DNA of 56,776 nucleotides. Source: Treponema sp. GTDB taxonomy: Bacteria > Spirochaetota > Spirochaetia > Treponematales > Breznakiellaceae. Made by a program: the position numbers and the translations under genes. This document shows, piece after piece, positions 26,865-36,489 of the stretch. Position 1 is the stretch's first letter, and each line of letters opens with the position of its first letter. The DNA is taken from the NCBI GenBank assembly GCA_009782955.1, contig WRIB01000006.1, positions 1 to 56,776 of the forward strand, in the 5' to 3' direction. The notes beneath the pieces were generated by a model. That model was not told the DNA's origin. It made no database searches and saw nothing but the letters and a program-made list of their open reading frames with translations.

Positions 26865-28736
26865 TTATGCGGAAGTTTCCGCCTTTTCCTTTTGCGGCAA
26901 TTCCAATAACGTTCGCACTTCTTCATCGGCAAGCGTCTCACGGGCAAGGAGGGCATCGGCAAGTTTTTCCAATCCGTTTTTTTGGCTTTCCAGAATGTCC
27001 TGGGCTGTATTAACTGCAGTAGTCAGAATCTTTTTTACCGCAGAGTCAATGCGCTTGGCGGTTTCTTCCGAATAATCTTTATGCCGGGCAATTTCCTTGC
27101 CAAGGAAAATCGGCTCATCTTCCTGACCGTAGGTAACAGGGCCAAGTTCTTCGGCCATTCCCCATTCGCAGACCATACGCCGGGCCATGTCGGTTGCCTG
27201 TTCAAGATCCTGTTTGGTGCCGGTGGTTGTTTCGTCGTAAAAGATTTTTTCCGCCGCCCAGCCGCCATAACAGATTACAATACGGTCTTCGATCCAGCCC
27301 CGGGTGCGGCTGTAACTGTCTTCTTCGGGCAGCGACATGGCCATACCCAACGCCCTGCCGTGCGGAACTATCGTAACTTTGTGCAGGGGATCCGCGTTTT
27401 TCAGAAAATAATGAAGCAGTGCATGACCGGCTTCGTGAATAGCCGTCATACGCCGTTCCCTGTCGCTTACAACAAGGGTCTTTCGCGCCACTCCCATAAG
27501 TACCTTGTCGCGTGCTTCTTCCAGGTCGATCATTTCCACAGCAGCTTTGTCTCTCCGTGCGGCAAATAGCGCAGCTTCGTTAATAAGGTTTGCAATTTCA
27601 GCGCCGCTCATTCCCGGAGTAGCGCGCGCAACTTTTGAAAGATCTATTTCGGTTGCCAAAGGAATTTTTGCGGCATGGATTTTGAGTATCGCTTCGCGTT
27701 CCTTTATATCGGGCATGGCAACCACCACCTGGCGATCAAAACGGCCGGGACGAAGCAACGCAGGATCCAATACATCCGGCCTGTTTGTAGCCGCCAGGAT
27801 GATAACACCATCTTTGGAATCAAAGCCGTCCATTTCCACAAGAAGCTGATTTAACGTCTGTTCCCGCTCGTCGTGACCGCCTCCATAACCGGCGCCCCTG
27901 GTACGTCCTACGGCATCCAATTCATCAATAAAAATTATACAGGGAGCGCTGCGTCTGCCCTGTTCAAAAAGATCCCTGACACGGCTTGCACCAACACCGA
28001 CAAACATTTCGACAAAATCGGAACCGGACATATGGAAAAAGTTTACACCGGCCTCCCCCGCCACCGCTTTTGCCATAAGCGTCTTTCCGGTACCGGGCAT
28101 TCCTACAAGCAGCACTCCTTTTGGAATACGTGCGCCCATCTTGGTAAACTTCTGCGGGTCTTTTAAAAAGGAAACCACTTCCTGGAGTTCATACTTTGCA
28201 TCAATCTGTCCCGCTACATCGGCAAAGGTAATTTTTTTCCCTTCGTTATGATAACGCTTCGCCTTGCTTTTTCCGAACTGAAAAGTACGTGAACCTGCGC
28301 CCTGCATATTCCTCATCATTATAAAAAAAAGGCCAAGAATTAATATAAAGGGAACAATGTCCAGCATTATCTTCCAGAACCCGGTACTCGCCGTTGCTCC
28401 GACAACTTTTATACCCCTCTGCATAAGAGACGGAATAAGTGATGGATCGGCATAGGGTATGAGGGTTTTAAAACGTACCTGTTCGCCGTTGTGAGCTCTC
28501 CGAACACCGTCGATTACATTATTATCAAAGATTTTAACTTCGAGGATTTCATTCTGTTCCATGTGCTGGATAAATTCGGAATATGCCATTTCCTGCACAT
28601 TGGCCGGTTCGTTCCGGAAAAAATATGCGGCAAAGAGCCCTGCCATAGCCAGGAAAAAAAACAAAGCAAAATGATTGGGCCTACCGCCGGGAAGCAGGGG
28701 TTTTAAGGGTTTATTCGGTTTATCATCATGATCCAT
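26865..28736 (-). CDS. ftsH: ATP-dependent zinc metalloprotease FtsH
   Basis: 623 residues from the ATG at 28736 ([10 protein letters not shown]), with GGAGG 10 nt upstream; longer forms reach into tilS. Two membrane segments (~22-40 and 124-141) flank a periplasmic domain. The AAA module has GMPGTGKT at 212-219 and [15 protein letters not shown]. The zinc protease site is HEAGH at 434-438. It degrades membrane and regulatory proteins at the inner membrane. It overlaps the tilS stop by 11 bp and is last in the tRNA-Gln-rplY-tilS-ftsH run. A tilS-ftsH pairing is seen in many bacteria. Confidence 0.96.
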   Translation of the reverse strand: MDHDDKPNKPLKPLLPGGRPNHFALFFFLAMAGLFAAYFFRNEPANVQEMAYSEFIQHMEQNEILEVKIFDNNVIDGVRRAHNGEQVRFKTLIPYADPSLIPSLMQRGIKVVGATASTGFWKIMLDIVPFILILGLFFIMMRNMQGAGSRTFQFGKSKAKRYHNEGKKITFADVAGQIDAKYELQEVVSFLKDPQKFTKMGARIPKGVLLVGMPGTGKTLMAKAVAGEAGVNFFHMSGSDFVEMFVGVGASRVRDLFEQGRRSAPCIIFIDELDAVGRTRGAGYGGGHDEREQTLNQLLVEMDGFDSKDGVIILAATNRPDVLDPALLRPGRFDRQVVVAMPDIKEREAILKIHAAKIPLATEIDLSKVARATPGMSGAEIANLINEAALFAARRDKAAVEMIDLEEARDKVLMGVARKTLVVSDRERRMTAIHEAGHALLHYFLKNADPLHKVTIVPHGRALGMAMSLPEEDSYSRTRGWIEDRIVICYGGWAAEKIFYDETTTGTKQDLEQATDMARRMVCEWGMAEELGPVTYGQEDEPIFLGKEIARHKDYSEETAKRIDSAVKKILTTAVNTAQDILESQKNGLEKLADALLARETLADEEVRTLLELPQKEKAETSA

Positions 28737-30090
28737 TTGTGAAGGATCCTCCATTAAATAGTATTGAAAAACGTATGTTTCCGTTTTTCGGAGTCTGCTC
28801 TCGTTTCCAAACAAGTTTGCCGTTTCGTGCTTCTGCCGCCCTGCCATTCCGGTCTTCAGCCAGAATCTTGCCTTCTCCGGCTGAACGAAACACCAGCGGG
28901 AAGCCGGCATAAAAAACTGATTCATTTGAATCAGTTTGCTGTTCACCGGCGATAACAGTTATATCATTCAGCTTATAAGCTCCTGTTCTTTTAATCAACA
29001 CCGAAAAACCACGCTCAACAGTCTGCCGTGTTGTTTTTCTTGCCGTTATCCAGCCGTTTTTGTTTTCCAATCGTGTTTGACCCAGATCGACCGCAGTTTC
29101 TATGCCTTGGGCAAAAGAACGCAGTGTATCCCTGCGGGGATTTTTTCTATCATTATCATTTTTCGTAAGTATGTCCAAAGCCAGGAACAACGCTTCTTCG
29201 CGGATAATTGCCGGTTCAGCAAAAAATTGATCGGCTGAAAGCTGTAAACCCGTTTCCGCAGCTTGATTATCCCAGGCAAGTCGTTTTTCCGCTTCTTCCA
29301 ACAGAAAAGACGCTGTCATGGCCTGGGTTTCTCCCAGACGCAAAACAGGATAGCGCCAATACGGAAACTGTTGATCCAGCAGAGGAATAAGAACATGGCG
29401 TATTCTGTTACGGAAAAAATGTTGATCATTATTGGTTTCATCGCTGCAATAGCCAAGGTTCCGTACTTTTAAATAAGCAAGAACTTCGGCACGAGAAATC
29501 GGCAAAAGAGGCCGTACAATGGGAATGGCATTTTCTGCCGTTGCAATAAGGCTTGAAAGAGCGCCAAGTCCAGCCGGACCGGAACCCCGAAGAAATGACA
29601 TAAGTATTGTTTCCAGTCTGTCATCTGAGGTATGGGCAGTAACAATGGCATCGGCGCCAACACGCAACGCTTCTTCTTCAAGTGCTTTATACCGATAGTA
29701 TCTTGCCGCACCTTCTATGCCCGTGCCATATTGCCGGGCATAGGAATTTACCGTGCCAGGAGGAATTTTTGTAACAGTTATTGGAATATCCAGTGTTTTA
29801 CAAAGTGTAACTGCGGCTTCTTTATCGGCAGTACAGGCATTAGACGGCCTGATTCCATGGTTTACATGAAGGGCATGGAGTTTTAAATTCGCTGACAGTG
29901 TATCCGCAGCATTTTCCACGACGGCAGCCAAAGCCGCTGCCATGGCAGTAGAATCAGCACCCCCGGAAAGGGCAAGCAAGATTATGCGCCTTCCCGGGTT
30001 TTTAATTGAGAATGAGTTTAAGCTATTGCTTAAGCCATTAAAGACAGTATCTTCAAAGGATTCGGAAAAACTGGGGATTTTCCGGCGCAA
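28726..30090 (-). CDS. tilS: tRNA(Ile)-lysidine synthase
   Basis: About 454 residues from the TTG at 30090 (then RRKIPSFSESFEDTV); the open frame continues 43 codons further into rplY but that part is a frame shadow. Signature ATP-PP loop LLALSGGADSTAMA, with HALHVNHGIRPSN, YYRYKALEEEA, VTAHTSDDRLETILM and RNRIRHVLIPLL. TilS converts the wobble C of tRNA-Ile(CAU) to lysidine, an essential decoding modification. The start follows the rplY stop by 7 nt and its end overlaps ftsH. The start codon is the uncertain point: TTG lies almost on AAGGA. Confidence 0.9.
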   Translation of the reverse strand: MRRKIPSFSESFEDTVFNGLSNSLNSFSIKNPGRRIILLALSGGADSTAMAAALAAVVENAADTLSANLKLHALHVNHGIRPSNACTADKEAAVTLCKTLDIPITVTKIPPGTVNSYARQYGTGIEGAARYYRYKALEEEALRVGADAIVTAHTSDDRLETILMSFLRGSGPAGLGALSSLIATAENAIPIVRPLLPISRAEVLAYLKVRNLGYCSDETNNDQHFFRNRIRHVLIPLLDQQFPYWRYPVLRLGETQAMTASFLLEEAEKRLAWDNQAAETGLQLSADQFFAEPAIIREEALFLALDILTKNDNDRKNPRRDTLRSFAQGIETAVDLGQTRLENKNGWITARKTTRQTVERGFSVLIKRTGAYKLNDITVIAGEQQTDSNESVFYAGFPLVFRSAGEGKILAEDRNGRAAEARNGKLVWKREQTPKNGNIRFSILFNGGSFTNGS

Positions 30091-30097
30091 ATCCTTA

Positions 30098-30760
30098 TCA
30101 TTTTTCCTTTTCAGGTTTCTTGTCTGCAGCGGCGGCAGTACCGGCAGCAGGAGCACCGGTGCCTTCAGCTGTTTCTGCAGCGGCATCTTCAGCAGAGGCA
30201 GCCGCTTCAGCTTTGGCAAATTTTACCAAAGCCACTACCTGATCGGGGTTTGAAATCAGTTTTACCCCATCACCCAGAACCAAATCCCGTACATGAATCG
30301 CCTGGTTTGCCTTTAGGGCCGAAACATCCACTTCAAGCCGTTCCGGTAAATCTTTGGGCAGGCATTCTACTTCAACATCGCGAAGCGGAGTTTCCAGAAT
30401 TCCCCCTTCACGAACGCCAATGGGATTTCCCTGAATACGGAGAGATACCCTGGCCCTGAGGAGCGCATTTCCTTCGATTTCATAAAAATCAACATGCAGT
30501 ATAGTCCCGTCGGTAATATTCCGTTGAGTAGCTTTAACAAAAGCTTCATGAACATTACCGTTTACATCCACTTTAACAATGGTACTTTCAGATATACCTT
30601 TAACACTATTCATGAAATCAAGGGCATCCAGATCTATAGCTATCGACGATCCTTTGCGGCCGTAGAGTACCGCCGGAATACGGCCTGATTTCCTGAGTTT
30701 TCTCGCCTCTGCAGAACCTTTATTTGCCCTGTCCCGGGCCGAAAATACAACCTTACTCAT
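30098..30760 (-). CDS. rplY: 50S ribosomal protein L25 / general stress protein CTC
   Basis: 220 residues: the N-terminal L25 domain (KGSAEARKLRKSGRIPAVLYG, binds 5S rRNA) plus the C-terminal TL5/CTC beta domain (HVDFYEIE, PIGVREGGILE, LPKDLPERLEVDVS). A low-complexity Ala/Glu/Lys tail ends in KKPEKEK. AGGAATT precedes the ATG. It follows tRNA-Gln on the same strand by about 70 bp and is followed by tilS and ftsH. Confidence 0.95.
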   Translation of the reverse strand: MSKVVFSARDRANKGSAEARKLRKSGRIPAVLYGRKGSSIAIDLDALDFMNSVKGISESTIVKVDVNGNVHEAFVKATQRNITDGTILHVDFYEIEGNALLRARVSLRIQGNPIGVREGGILETPLRDVEVECLPKDLPERLEVDVSALKANQAIHVRDLVLGDGVKLISNPDQVVALVKFAKAEAAASAEDAAAETAEGTGAPAAGTAAAADKKPEKEK

Positions 30761-30831
30761 AATAATTCCTACCTAAAAAATTTGGGCTTTATTATTTACC
30801 CTATTACTGGGACTCCAAGGTTCCCCTGTTA

Positions 30832-30903
30832 CTGGGACGACAGGATTCGAACCTGTGAATACCGGCTCCAAAAACCGGGGGCTTACCGCTTGCCGACGTC
30901 CCA
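30832..30903 (-). tRNA. tRNA-Gln (TTG)
   Basis: 72 nt. Acceptor TGGGACG pairs with CGTCCCA, discriminator G as usual for Gln; anticodon loop TTTTGGA holds TTG; T-arm ACAGG-TTCGAAT-CCTGT. It lies upstream of rplY on the same strand with a good promoter 15 bp upstream, so it may be the first element of a mixed tRNA-mRNA transcript. Confidence 0.95.
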
Positions 30904-30974
30904 AAGGACTTATTCAAAAAATAACACAAATGGAAGGCTTAGACAATACCTGGTGATTCATACTATACTAAATC
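30904..30974. promoter_or_regulatory. Overlapping divergent promoters of tRNA-Gln and capA
   Basis: Minus strand: TTGTCT (30941-30946), 17 nt, TATTTT (30918-30923), ending about 14 nt before the tRNA. Plus strand: TAGACA (30940-30945), 18 nt, TATACT (30964-30969), ending 5 nt before the capA ATG. The -35 boxes overlap almost base for base, so the two promoters would compete for polymerase. The capA transcript would be leaderless. Confidence 0.55.
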
Positions 30975-32165
30975 ATGCGTTTTTCCCTAAAATTTGCGGC
31001 TCTTACGGTTTTTATTGCTTTTACTATAGCAAATTCCTGTAAAGAACCAACGGTACCGGCAGAAAAACCGGTGCACACGCCAGAAAAAACCACAAGCAGC
31101 TATATTACTATTGTTGCTGCCGGGGATAATCTAATCCACGACATCATTTATAACAGGGCAAGAATAAGCGGCGGCGAAGAACGTTTTGATTTTAGCGCCA
31201 ATTATGCGCAGATTGAATCGATTATTAAAAAAGCGGACATTGCCTTTGTTAATCAGGAAACTGTATTGGGCGGAAGGCAATTCGGGCATTCAGGGTATCC
31301 GGTTTTTAACACCCCTCAGGACGCGGGATCAGCCCTAATAAACGCCGGTTTTAATGTGATAAACCATGCGTCCAATCATGTACTGGATAAAGGCGAAAAA
31401 GCAGCCTTTGCTACGATGGATTTCTGGGATTCTTTAGGGGTTCGTTATCTGGGTATCTTCCGAAGCGAAGAAAAACGTAATAATGAGCATCAAATTATCG
31501 AAAAAAACGGCATAAAGGTCGGGTTTCTCTCTTATACGTATGGTTTAAACGGTTTCCCCATTCCTTCTGATAAGCCCTGGATGGTTGGGCTTATCGACAA
31601 GGATATAATGGCCAAAGAAATCGACCGATTAAGGCCTTATTGCGATCTTTTGGTGGTTTCGATGCACTGGGGTAATGAGTTTCGTCATACGATTAGTGAT
31701 TCACAAAAGGATCTGTCCAAGTTTATGGCCCTCCACAAGGTTGATGTTATAATAGGCCATCATCCTCATGTAACATGTCCTATAGAAGTAATTCCCAGAC
31801 CCGATGGTGGAAATCTTTTTGTTTACTATTCATTGGGTGATCTTATGTCGCATACCCAATCGGACTTTACACCGGACACAATAACCGGCGGGCTGGCGTT
31901 TATTAAGGTAAAGAAAACCCAGGTAAACGATGTATCATCCTGTACCGTGGAAACAGCATTGGTCATTCCGACAGTATGCCACTACAACTACGACCGCGGG
32001 ACACCATTTGTCGTTTACCCGCTGTGGGATTATACCGATGAACTTGCATCAAAGCACTATAAAAGAAACATGACGGTCGATTACCTTAAAAACGTTGCCC
32101 GACAGGTTTTCGGCATCCGGGTGCTTGAGAAAGAACAGTATGAACGGCAGATTGCATTACCGTAA
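30975..32165 (+). CDS. CapA-family (PgsA-like) lipoprotein
   Basis: 396 residues. Lipobox-like FTIANSC (Cys 22). The CapA metallophosphatase-like core shows VAAGDNLIHD, FVNQETVLGG, NHASNHVLDKG, VVSMHWGNEF and IIGHHPHV, so the metal-binding set looks complete. CapA proteins take part in poly-gamma-glutamate or capsule synthesis, though many are of unknown substrate. It stands alone, ends 6 bp from the convergent dehydrogenase gene, and has no Shine-Dalgarno. Confidence 0.88.
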   Translation: MRFSLKFAALTVFIAFTIANSCKEPTVPAEKPVHTPEKTTSSYITIVAAGDNLIHDIIYNRARISGGEERFDFSANYAQIESIIKKADIAFVNQETVLGGRQFGHSGYPVFNTPQDAGSALINAGFNVINHASNHVLDKGEKAAFATMDFWDSLGVRYLGIFRSEEKRNNEHQIIEKNGIKVGFLSYTYGLNGFPIPSDKPWMVGLIDKDIMAKEIDRLRPYCDLLVVSMHWGNEFRHTISDSQKDLSKFMALHKVDVIIGHHPHVTCPIEVIPRPDGGNLFVYYSLGDLMSHTQSDFTPDTITGGLAFIKVKKTQVNDVSSCTVETALVIPTVCHYNYDRGTPFVVYPLWDYTDELASKHYKRNMTVDYLKNVARQVFGIRVLEKEQYERQIALP

Positions 32166-32171
32166 TGATTG

Positions 32172-33242
32172 CTAATAAACCTCCCGCTTGGTTATTTCAG
32201 GGCTTACCAGTACTTTTACCAGTTTTTTGTTTTCCTGCAGTTCCTTCAGCGTAATCTCTGTTTCTTCCAGGGGTACAACCATGGAAATAAGCGAGGTGGG
32301 ATCGATGCGCTTGAATTGGAGCAGGTTAATGGCTTGCTGCCAGTTGTTGCCTATGCCGGCGCAGCTGCCGGTTATCCTTTTTTCCTGCAGGACAAATTCC
32401 ACCGGGCGAAGTGAAGCGTAATCGTCGTCGCTGCAAATGCCGAACGCTTCCATTTTGCCGCCGCGGCGAACCATTTGGAAGGCCATTTCGTATGTTTTGG
32501 CGGTTCCTACCGCTTCGAGCACAAAATCAGCTCCTTCGCCGCCGGTAAGCCTTTTAACTTCCGCCACGACATCCTTCTCCGCCGCATTGATCACAAAATC
32601 CGCTGCCATTTTTTTTGCCATCTCCAGGCGGTCATTGTTGGTATCCACCACGATAACCGGTGTTGCTCCCCTGAGTTTGGCCAGGGCGGCGTGGATAATT
32701 CCCAGACCGGCTCCGATAACAACAAAACTGGAACCTATAGTAATACCCATTTTTTCACTGGCGTTAAGGCAACAGGTGATAGGTTCGATAAAAGCCGCCT
32801 GATGGTCGGTAACATCAGCCGGCACTTTGTAGATATTCTGCCAGGGAACTTTGATATATTCGGAATAACCGCCTGAAGTTTCGGCAGTATGAATACCAAT
32901 TTGACGGAAGTTGCCGCACAACAACGGTTCGCCATGACGGCAATTATAACAAGTGCCGCAGGGCAGACAAATGTCCACGCTGACCCGGCCCCCGACGGCA
33001 ATGCTGTCCGGAACTGTATCACCTTTTTCGACGACTACGCCGTAGAATTCGTGTCCGATAACAAGGGGCAGCAGGGCGGCTTCATCGGCGTATTTGCCGG
33101 TATAAGCGCCCCAGTCAGAACCGCAAATACCGCAGTACTTTATCTTGATCAGAACCTCGCCGCCGGAAATCTGCGGTACCGGAACTTCTTTAAGAACCAT
33201 GCTGTATGGTTTTTCCAAAACCATGGCGCGCATTGTTTTCAT
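32172..33242 (-). CDS. Zinc-dependent medium-chain dehydrogenase (sorbitol/threonine dehydrogenase-like)
   Basis: 356 residues from the ATG at 33242 with AGGAGG 10 nt upstream. Catalytic zinc ligands are in CGICGSDWG and GHEFYG; structural zinc cysteines in CLPCGTCYNCRHGEPLLC; the Rossmann motif is GAGLGIIHAALAKL. It would oxidise a sugar alcohol or secondary alcohol with NAD(P)+. Last gene of a four-gene operon after an aldolase, a flavoenzyme and a TIM-barrel isomerase. Substrate unknown. Confidence 0.9.
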   Translation of the reverse strand: MKTMRAMVLEKPYSMVLKEVPVPQISGGEVLIKIKYCGICGSDWGAYTGKYADEAALLPLVIGHEFYGVVVEKGDTVPDSIAVGGRVSVDICLPCGTCYNCRHGEPLLCGNFRQIGIHTAETSGGYSEYIKVPWQNIYKVPADVTDHQAAFIEPITCCLNASEKMGITIGSSFVVIGAGLGIIHAALAKLRGATPVIVVDTNNDRLEMAKKMAADFVINAAEKDVVAEVKRLTGGEGADFVLEAVGTAKTYEMAFQMVRRGGKMEAFGICSDDDYASLRPVEFVLQEKRITGSCAGIGNNWQQAINLLQFKRIDPTSLISMVVPLEETEITLKELQENKKLVKVLVSPEITKREVY

Positions 33243-33264
33243 TTTTAGTAAACCTCCTGATAAA

Positions 33265-34029
33265 TTAGTATCCGCCGGCGGCCTCTTCGTCGCCGGAATT
33301 GAGATCAATGTCCTTAACCGCTATAGACCCGCCGGGAAGTTTTTTTGCCTCCTCGATAATTTTTATCGCCGAAGGCAGTCCAATGCCAAAGCGGTCTGCT
33401 CCACGTTTGTACATTTTAAGCAGGGTGTTCAGACTGCGTACACCACCGGCTATTTTAACTTTGTAGTCCGGTCCCACACATTCACGCATTAATTCCACAT
33501 GATGCAGGGTTGTAGGAGCCTCGGAGAACCCCGTACCGGATTTGACATAATCCGCCCCGGAAGCCTGCACTATTTTACAGGCTTCTCTGATCTGATCGTC
33601 GTTAAGAAGCATGGCTTCTATAATCACCTTGAGGGAACTTCCGGAAGTTGCTTTCCGCACTGCAACTAAATCGTCCTCCGCTTGTTTATACCGTTTGGAA
33701 ATAAGCCAGCCTACGTTCATTACCATATCGACTTCTACGGGATTCATGGACATAAAGTACACAGCCTGTTCCACCTTGGTTCGGGTCGCTTCCTGGCCGG
33801 AAGGAAATGCCAGGGAAGCGCCAAAAGCGGTATGTGTTTCTTCCTTCAGACGGCGGCTCATTTCCTCGTAATAAGCCGGCCAGGCAAAAGCGCAGCCGAA
33901 CTCGTACTTTTTACAGGATTCAATAAGAGCGTCCAGGTCTTCGTAAGACGTGTTCAGTTTAAGTATGCTGGGGTCCATCATATAGGCAATGTCTTTAACG
34001 GTAAGGACATCTTTCCGGTATTCTTTCAT
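33265..34029 (-). CDS. Deoxyribose-phosphate aldolase (DeoC) family protein
   Basis: 254 residues. Schiff-base lysine K163 in DYVKSGTGFS, partner K192 in VKIAGGVRS, and D101 in VDMVMNVG: the DeoC triad is complete. The usual cysteine-bearing strand reads GCAFAWPAYYEE here instead of the typical CVNP, so substrate may differ from deoxyribose 5-phosphate. It would cleave or form a carbon-carbon bond between acetaldehyde and an aldehyde. GGAG-like AGGAAGG precedes the ATG. No other deo gene is near, so I leave the symbol empty. Confidence 0.87.
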   Translation of the reverse strand: MKEYRKDVLTVKDIAYMMDPSILKLNTSYEDLDALIESCKKYEFGCAFAWPAYYEEMSRRLKEETHTAFGASLAFPSGQEATRTKVEQAVYFMSMNPVEVDMVMNVGWLISKRYKQAEDDLVAVRKATSGSSLKVIIEAMLLNDDQIREACKIVQASGADYVKSGTGFSEAPTTLHHVELMRECVGPDYKVKIAGGVRSLNTLLKMYKRGADRFGIGLPSAIKIIEEAKKLPGGSIAVKDIDLNSGDEEAAGGY

Positions 34030-34077
34030 TGGCGCTCCTTCCTGCCTTTCAGAAACACTCCAAAAGCCTGGTATTTT

Positions 34078-35322
34078 CTATGAATGCAATTCTTCCAGCT
34101 TGCCAAACTTTTTGCGGGCTTCCTGGAAAAGATCGGTGTATATCTTGTTGTACAGTACGCAGCCCACCGGCATTTGCCGGATCATCAGTTCTTCGCAGTT
34201 CATACATTGTGTACAATACTTTACGTCATCTTCCCTGCCTTCTCTCAATTTGAGCGGCGTAAGGGGATCCGAAAAAGACTGCCGGCCCAGACCAATCATA
34301 TCCATCATGCCATCGTCAATGCACCGGGCACCCATGGCAAACATGGAAGATTTTTCCGGTTCAATGGACAGCAGTTTGTTTTTATTTCCCCGGAAAGACG
34401 AAAAGTGGGAACCAATTACTACTGTTTCGGGCTTGACTACTTTTTTGATTTCGTTGGCAAAATAAAAATGCATATATGAAAGATAAGGTTCGTCGCCGAT
34501 AGCTTCCATGTAGGCCATGCTGCAATGCACATTTCCCAGGGATTCCACAAAGTAGGAAGCTCCCCGTTCTTCCAGACCTTTAACAAGATCCAGAGATTCA
34601 CTGATGTCCATAAGCGGCGAATCAGGGCCTGCGCTGCCGGTACCGCCGGGAAATCCTTCCCATACAGAAAGTTTTGAACCAATTATAAAATTTGTGTCGT
34701 TTACTGCTTTTTGAATTCTTTCCATAAGATCGTATGCAAAACGGGATCTGTTTTCCCAACTGCCTCCGTATTTCCATTTCCGGTCGTTGTATGGCCGGAG
34801 AATCTGGGAACCCAAATAGCCGTGACAGAATTTCAGATCAATACCGTCCGCCCCGGCATTGGCGGCAATTTTGGAGGAAAGTGCAAACTGATCAATTATT
34901 TTGTCAACTTCTTCTTCGGTAAGCAGATCCCCTCCGCCCATACCGTACAGAGGCTTTACCGTAACCTTACGTGAAAAATCCGAGTCGCTTATTTCTCCGG
35001 AATGGGTAAGCTGAAAAACAATAATGGTTTTGGGATTTATCTCTTTTAACCGTTTGATAAAAGCGGTCAACGCTTTTTCGTTCCGGGGCATGATCTCAAG
35101 CTGAGTCTTTCGCGCCCGGCTTTCGTTGGTTACCGTAATAGCTTCCAGATCCACAAGACCGAATTCACCTTTGTAGAGGTTTTCATACCGCAAACAGGTT
35201 TTATCGGTGGGGTTTCCTTCATCATCAGAATCCACACATTCCATGGGCTGTGCAAAAAACCGGTTTTGACAGGTATAGGATCCTATTTTAATCGGAGCCA
35301 AAAGTGTTTTTTTATAATCCAT
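34078..35322 (-). CDS. Old-yellow-enzyme-family NADH:flavin oxidoreductase
   Basis: 414 residues: an FMN-binding TIM barrel (LLAPIKIGSYTCQNRFFAQP, HGYLGSQILRPYNDRKWKYG) followed by a C-terminal cysteine set CTQCMNC...C typical of a 4Fe-4S cluster in the dienoyl-CoA reductase branch. It lacks the C-terminal FAD domain of the long forms, so a partner must deliver electrons. It would reduce an activated C=C bond. AAGGAGG precedes the ATG. Second gene of the operon. Confidence 0.88.
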   Translation of the reverse strand: MDYKKTLLAPIKIGSYTCQNRFFAQPMECVDSDDEGNPTDKTCLRYENLYKGEFGLVDLEAITVTNESRARKTQLEIMPRNEKALTAFIKRLKEINPKTIIVFQLTHSGEISDSDFSRKVTVKPLYGMGGGDLLTEEEVDKIIDQFALSSKIAANAGADGIDLKFCHGYLGSQILRPYNDRKWKYGGSWENRSRFAYDLMERIQKAVNDTNFIIGSKLSVWEGFPGGTGSAGPDSPLMDISESLDLVKGLEERGASYFVESLGNVHCSMAYMEAIGDEPYLSYMHFYFANEIKKVVKPETVVIGSHFSSFRGNKNKLLSIEPEKSSMFAMGARCIDDGMMDMIGLGRQSFSDPLTPLKLREGREDDVKYCTQCMNCEELMIRQMPVGCVLYNKIYTDLFQEARKKFGKLEELHS

Positions 35323-35337
35323 TTGTTACCTCCTTTT

Positions 35338-36318
35338 TCATTTGGTAAAGAGCTTGTCGGTTCTTCCTTCATAGGGCGCTTCTATCATCAATGGTTTAAG
35401 GAAATCTATCGTTTTCTTTACCCCATCCATACGGCTCATCAGGACATCTTCATGTTCATAATTGAAAACATAATCATATCCGGTCAGGTACAGCTCTGAA
35501 ATTAGTTTCTTCCAATCCACGCTGCCCCAGCCGGGAATACGAAACCGGAAAGAACGATCAAGTCTGGCCCATCCGTCCTGCATGTACATATTGTATCCGC
35601 CTTTCATCATATTGTGTTCCACAATTTCACAGTCTTTGGCGTGGACTACAGCTATACGCCCTTTAAGGCAGTCGATAAAGGTTTGAAGGTTAATTCCGGC
35701 AAAAAGGATGTTTGCCGGATCAAGGTTAATGGCAAAAGCAGGATGATTATCAACAATTTCCAGACAACGCAAGGCCGACTGGGTGTCGTAAATAATATTG
35801 TTCGGATGAGGTTCAAAGGCCAGCTTTATTCCGTATTCCTGGTATTTGTCCAGAATAGGACGATACTTGGCCACAAATTGTTCTTCTTCGTATTTCCAGC
35901 CATCCGGTTCCGGCCAGTCGTTAATGTGGCCGAAATTCTCGATACCCGAAAAGGCAACCACCGCCGGAACTTCCAGGGCGTTGGCAAGCTGGGCCGAACG
36001 GATCAGGCTCTTGGTACCGAAGGCAATTTTTTCTTCTTTTGTGCCGGAACAGATATTATCCGTACCGGGACCGTAAGGACCCATGACCAGGAGTGAATCC
36101 GCATGGTTGCTGATTGCTGAAATAAAAAGACCGTGGTTTTTAACCATGTCGTTTAGCTTTTTTGCATTATCGCCTTTAAGAAGTTCGTCCGCATCAACCT
36201 GTCCGTTATCCTGGTAAGAAGGAATTTCAATGCATTGATACCCATGATCCGCCGCCAGCTTTGTTACCTGTTCCAGCGGCATTTCTGAAAAATTCACTAC
36301 ACAAAAACCTATCTTCAT
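35338..36318 (-). CDS. Sugar-phosphate isomerase/epimerase family protein (TIM barrel)
   Basis: 326 residues from the ATG at 36318, with GAGGAG upstream; the extra 14 codons of the longer frame are upstream leader. Xylose-isomerase-like fold: MKIGFCVVNFSEMPLEQV, AFEPHPNN, NLDPANILF, AVVHAKD and FNYEHED, with the metal-binding Glu, Asp, His and Glu present. It would isomerise or epimerise a keto sugar or polyol, or act as a lyase-like enzyme. First gene of the operon behind a good promoter. Confidence 0.85.
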   Translation of the reverse strand: MKIGFCVVNFSEMPLEQVTKLAADHGYQCIEIPSYQDNGQVDADELLKGDNAKKLNDMVKNHGLFISAISNHADSLLVMGPYGPGTDNICSGTKEEKIAFGTKSLIRSAQLANALEVPAVVAFSGIENFGHINDWPEPDGWKYEEEQFVAKYRPILDKYQEYGIKLAFEPHPNNIIYDTQSALRCLEIVDNHPAFAINLDPANILFAGINLQTFIDCLKGRIAVVHAKDCEIVEHNMMKGGYNMYMQDGWARLDRSFRFRIPGWGSVDWKKLISELYLTGYDYVFNYEHEDVLMSRMDGVKKTIDFLKPLMIEAPYEGRTDKLFTK

Positions 36319-36347
36319 GGCGTTCTCCTCTAAACATATATAACTGC

Positions 36348-36376
36348 ATTGTACATGCACATACAGCCGTTTGCAA
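36348..36376 (-). promoter_or_regulatory. Sigma-70 promoter of the catabolic operon
   Basis: TTGCAA (36371-36376), 17-nt spacer, TACAAT (36348-36353) on the minus strand. The leader is about 22 nt with GAGGAG before ATG 36318. Confidence 0.6.
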
Positions 36377-36489
36377 CAAAATTATTCAATCACATTTTTT
36401 AAGGCTTGTTAATTTTTTTGTATACTCTGCCGCCGTGGGTATCAAGAGGATATATCGGGAAACAATCCGGCTTCTAATATGCCCGTGGA

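Noticed and set aside
26982-27569. 195-codon plus-strand frame
   Set aside because: Antisense shadow of ftsH.
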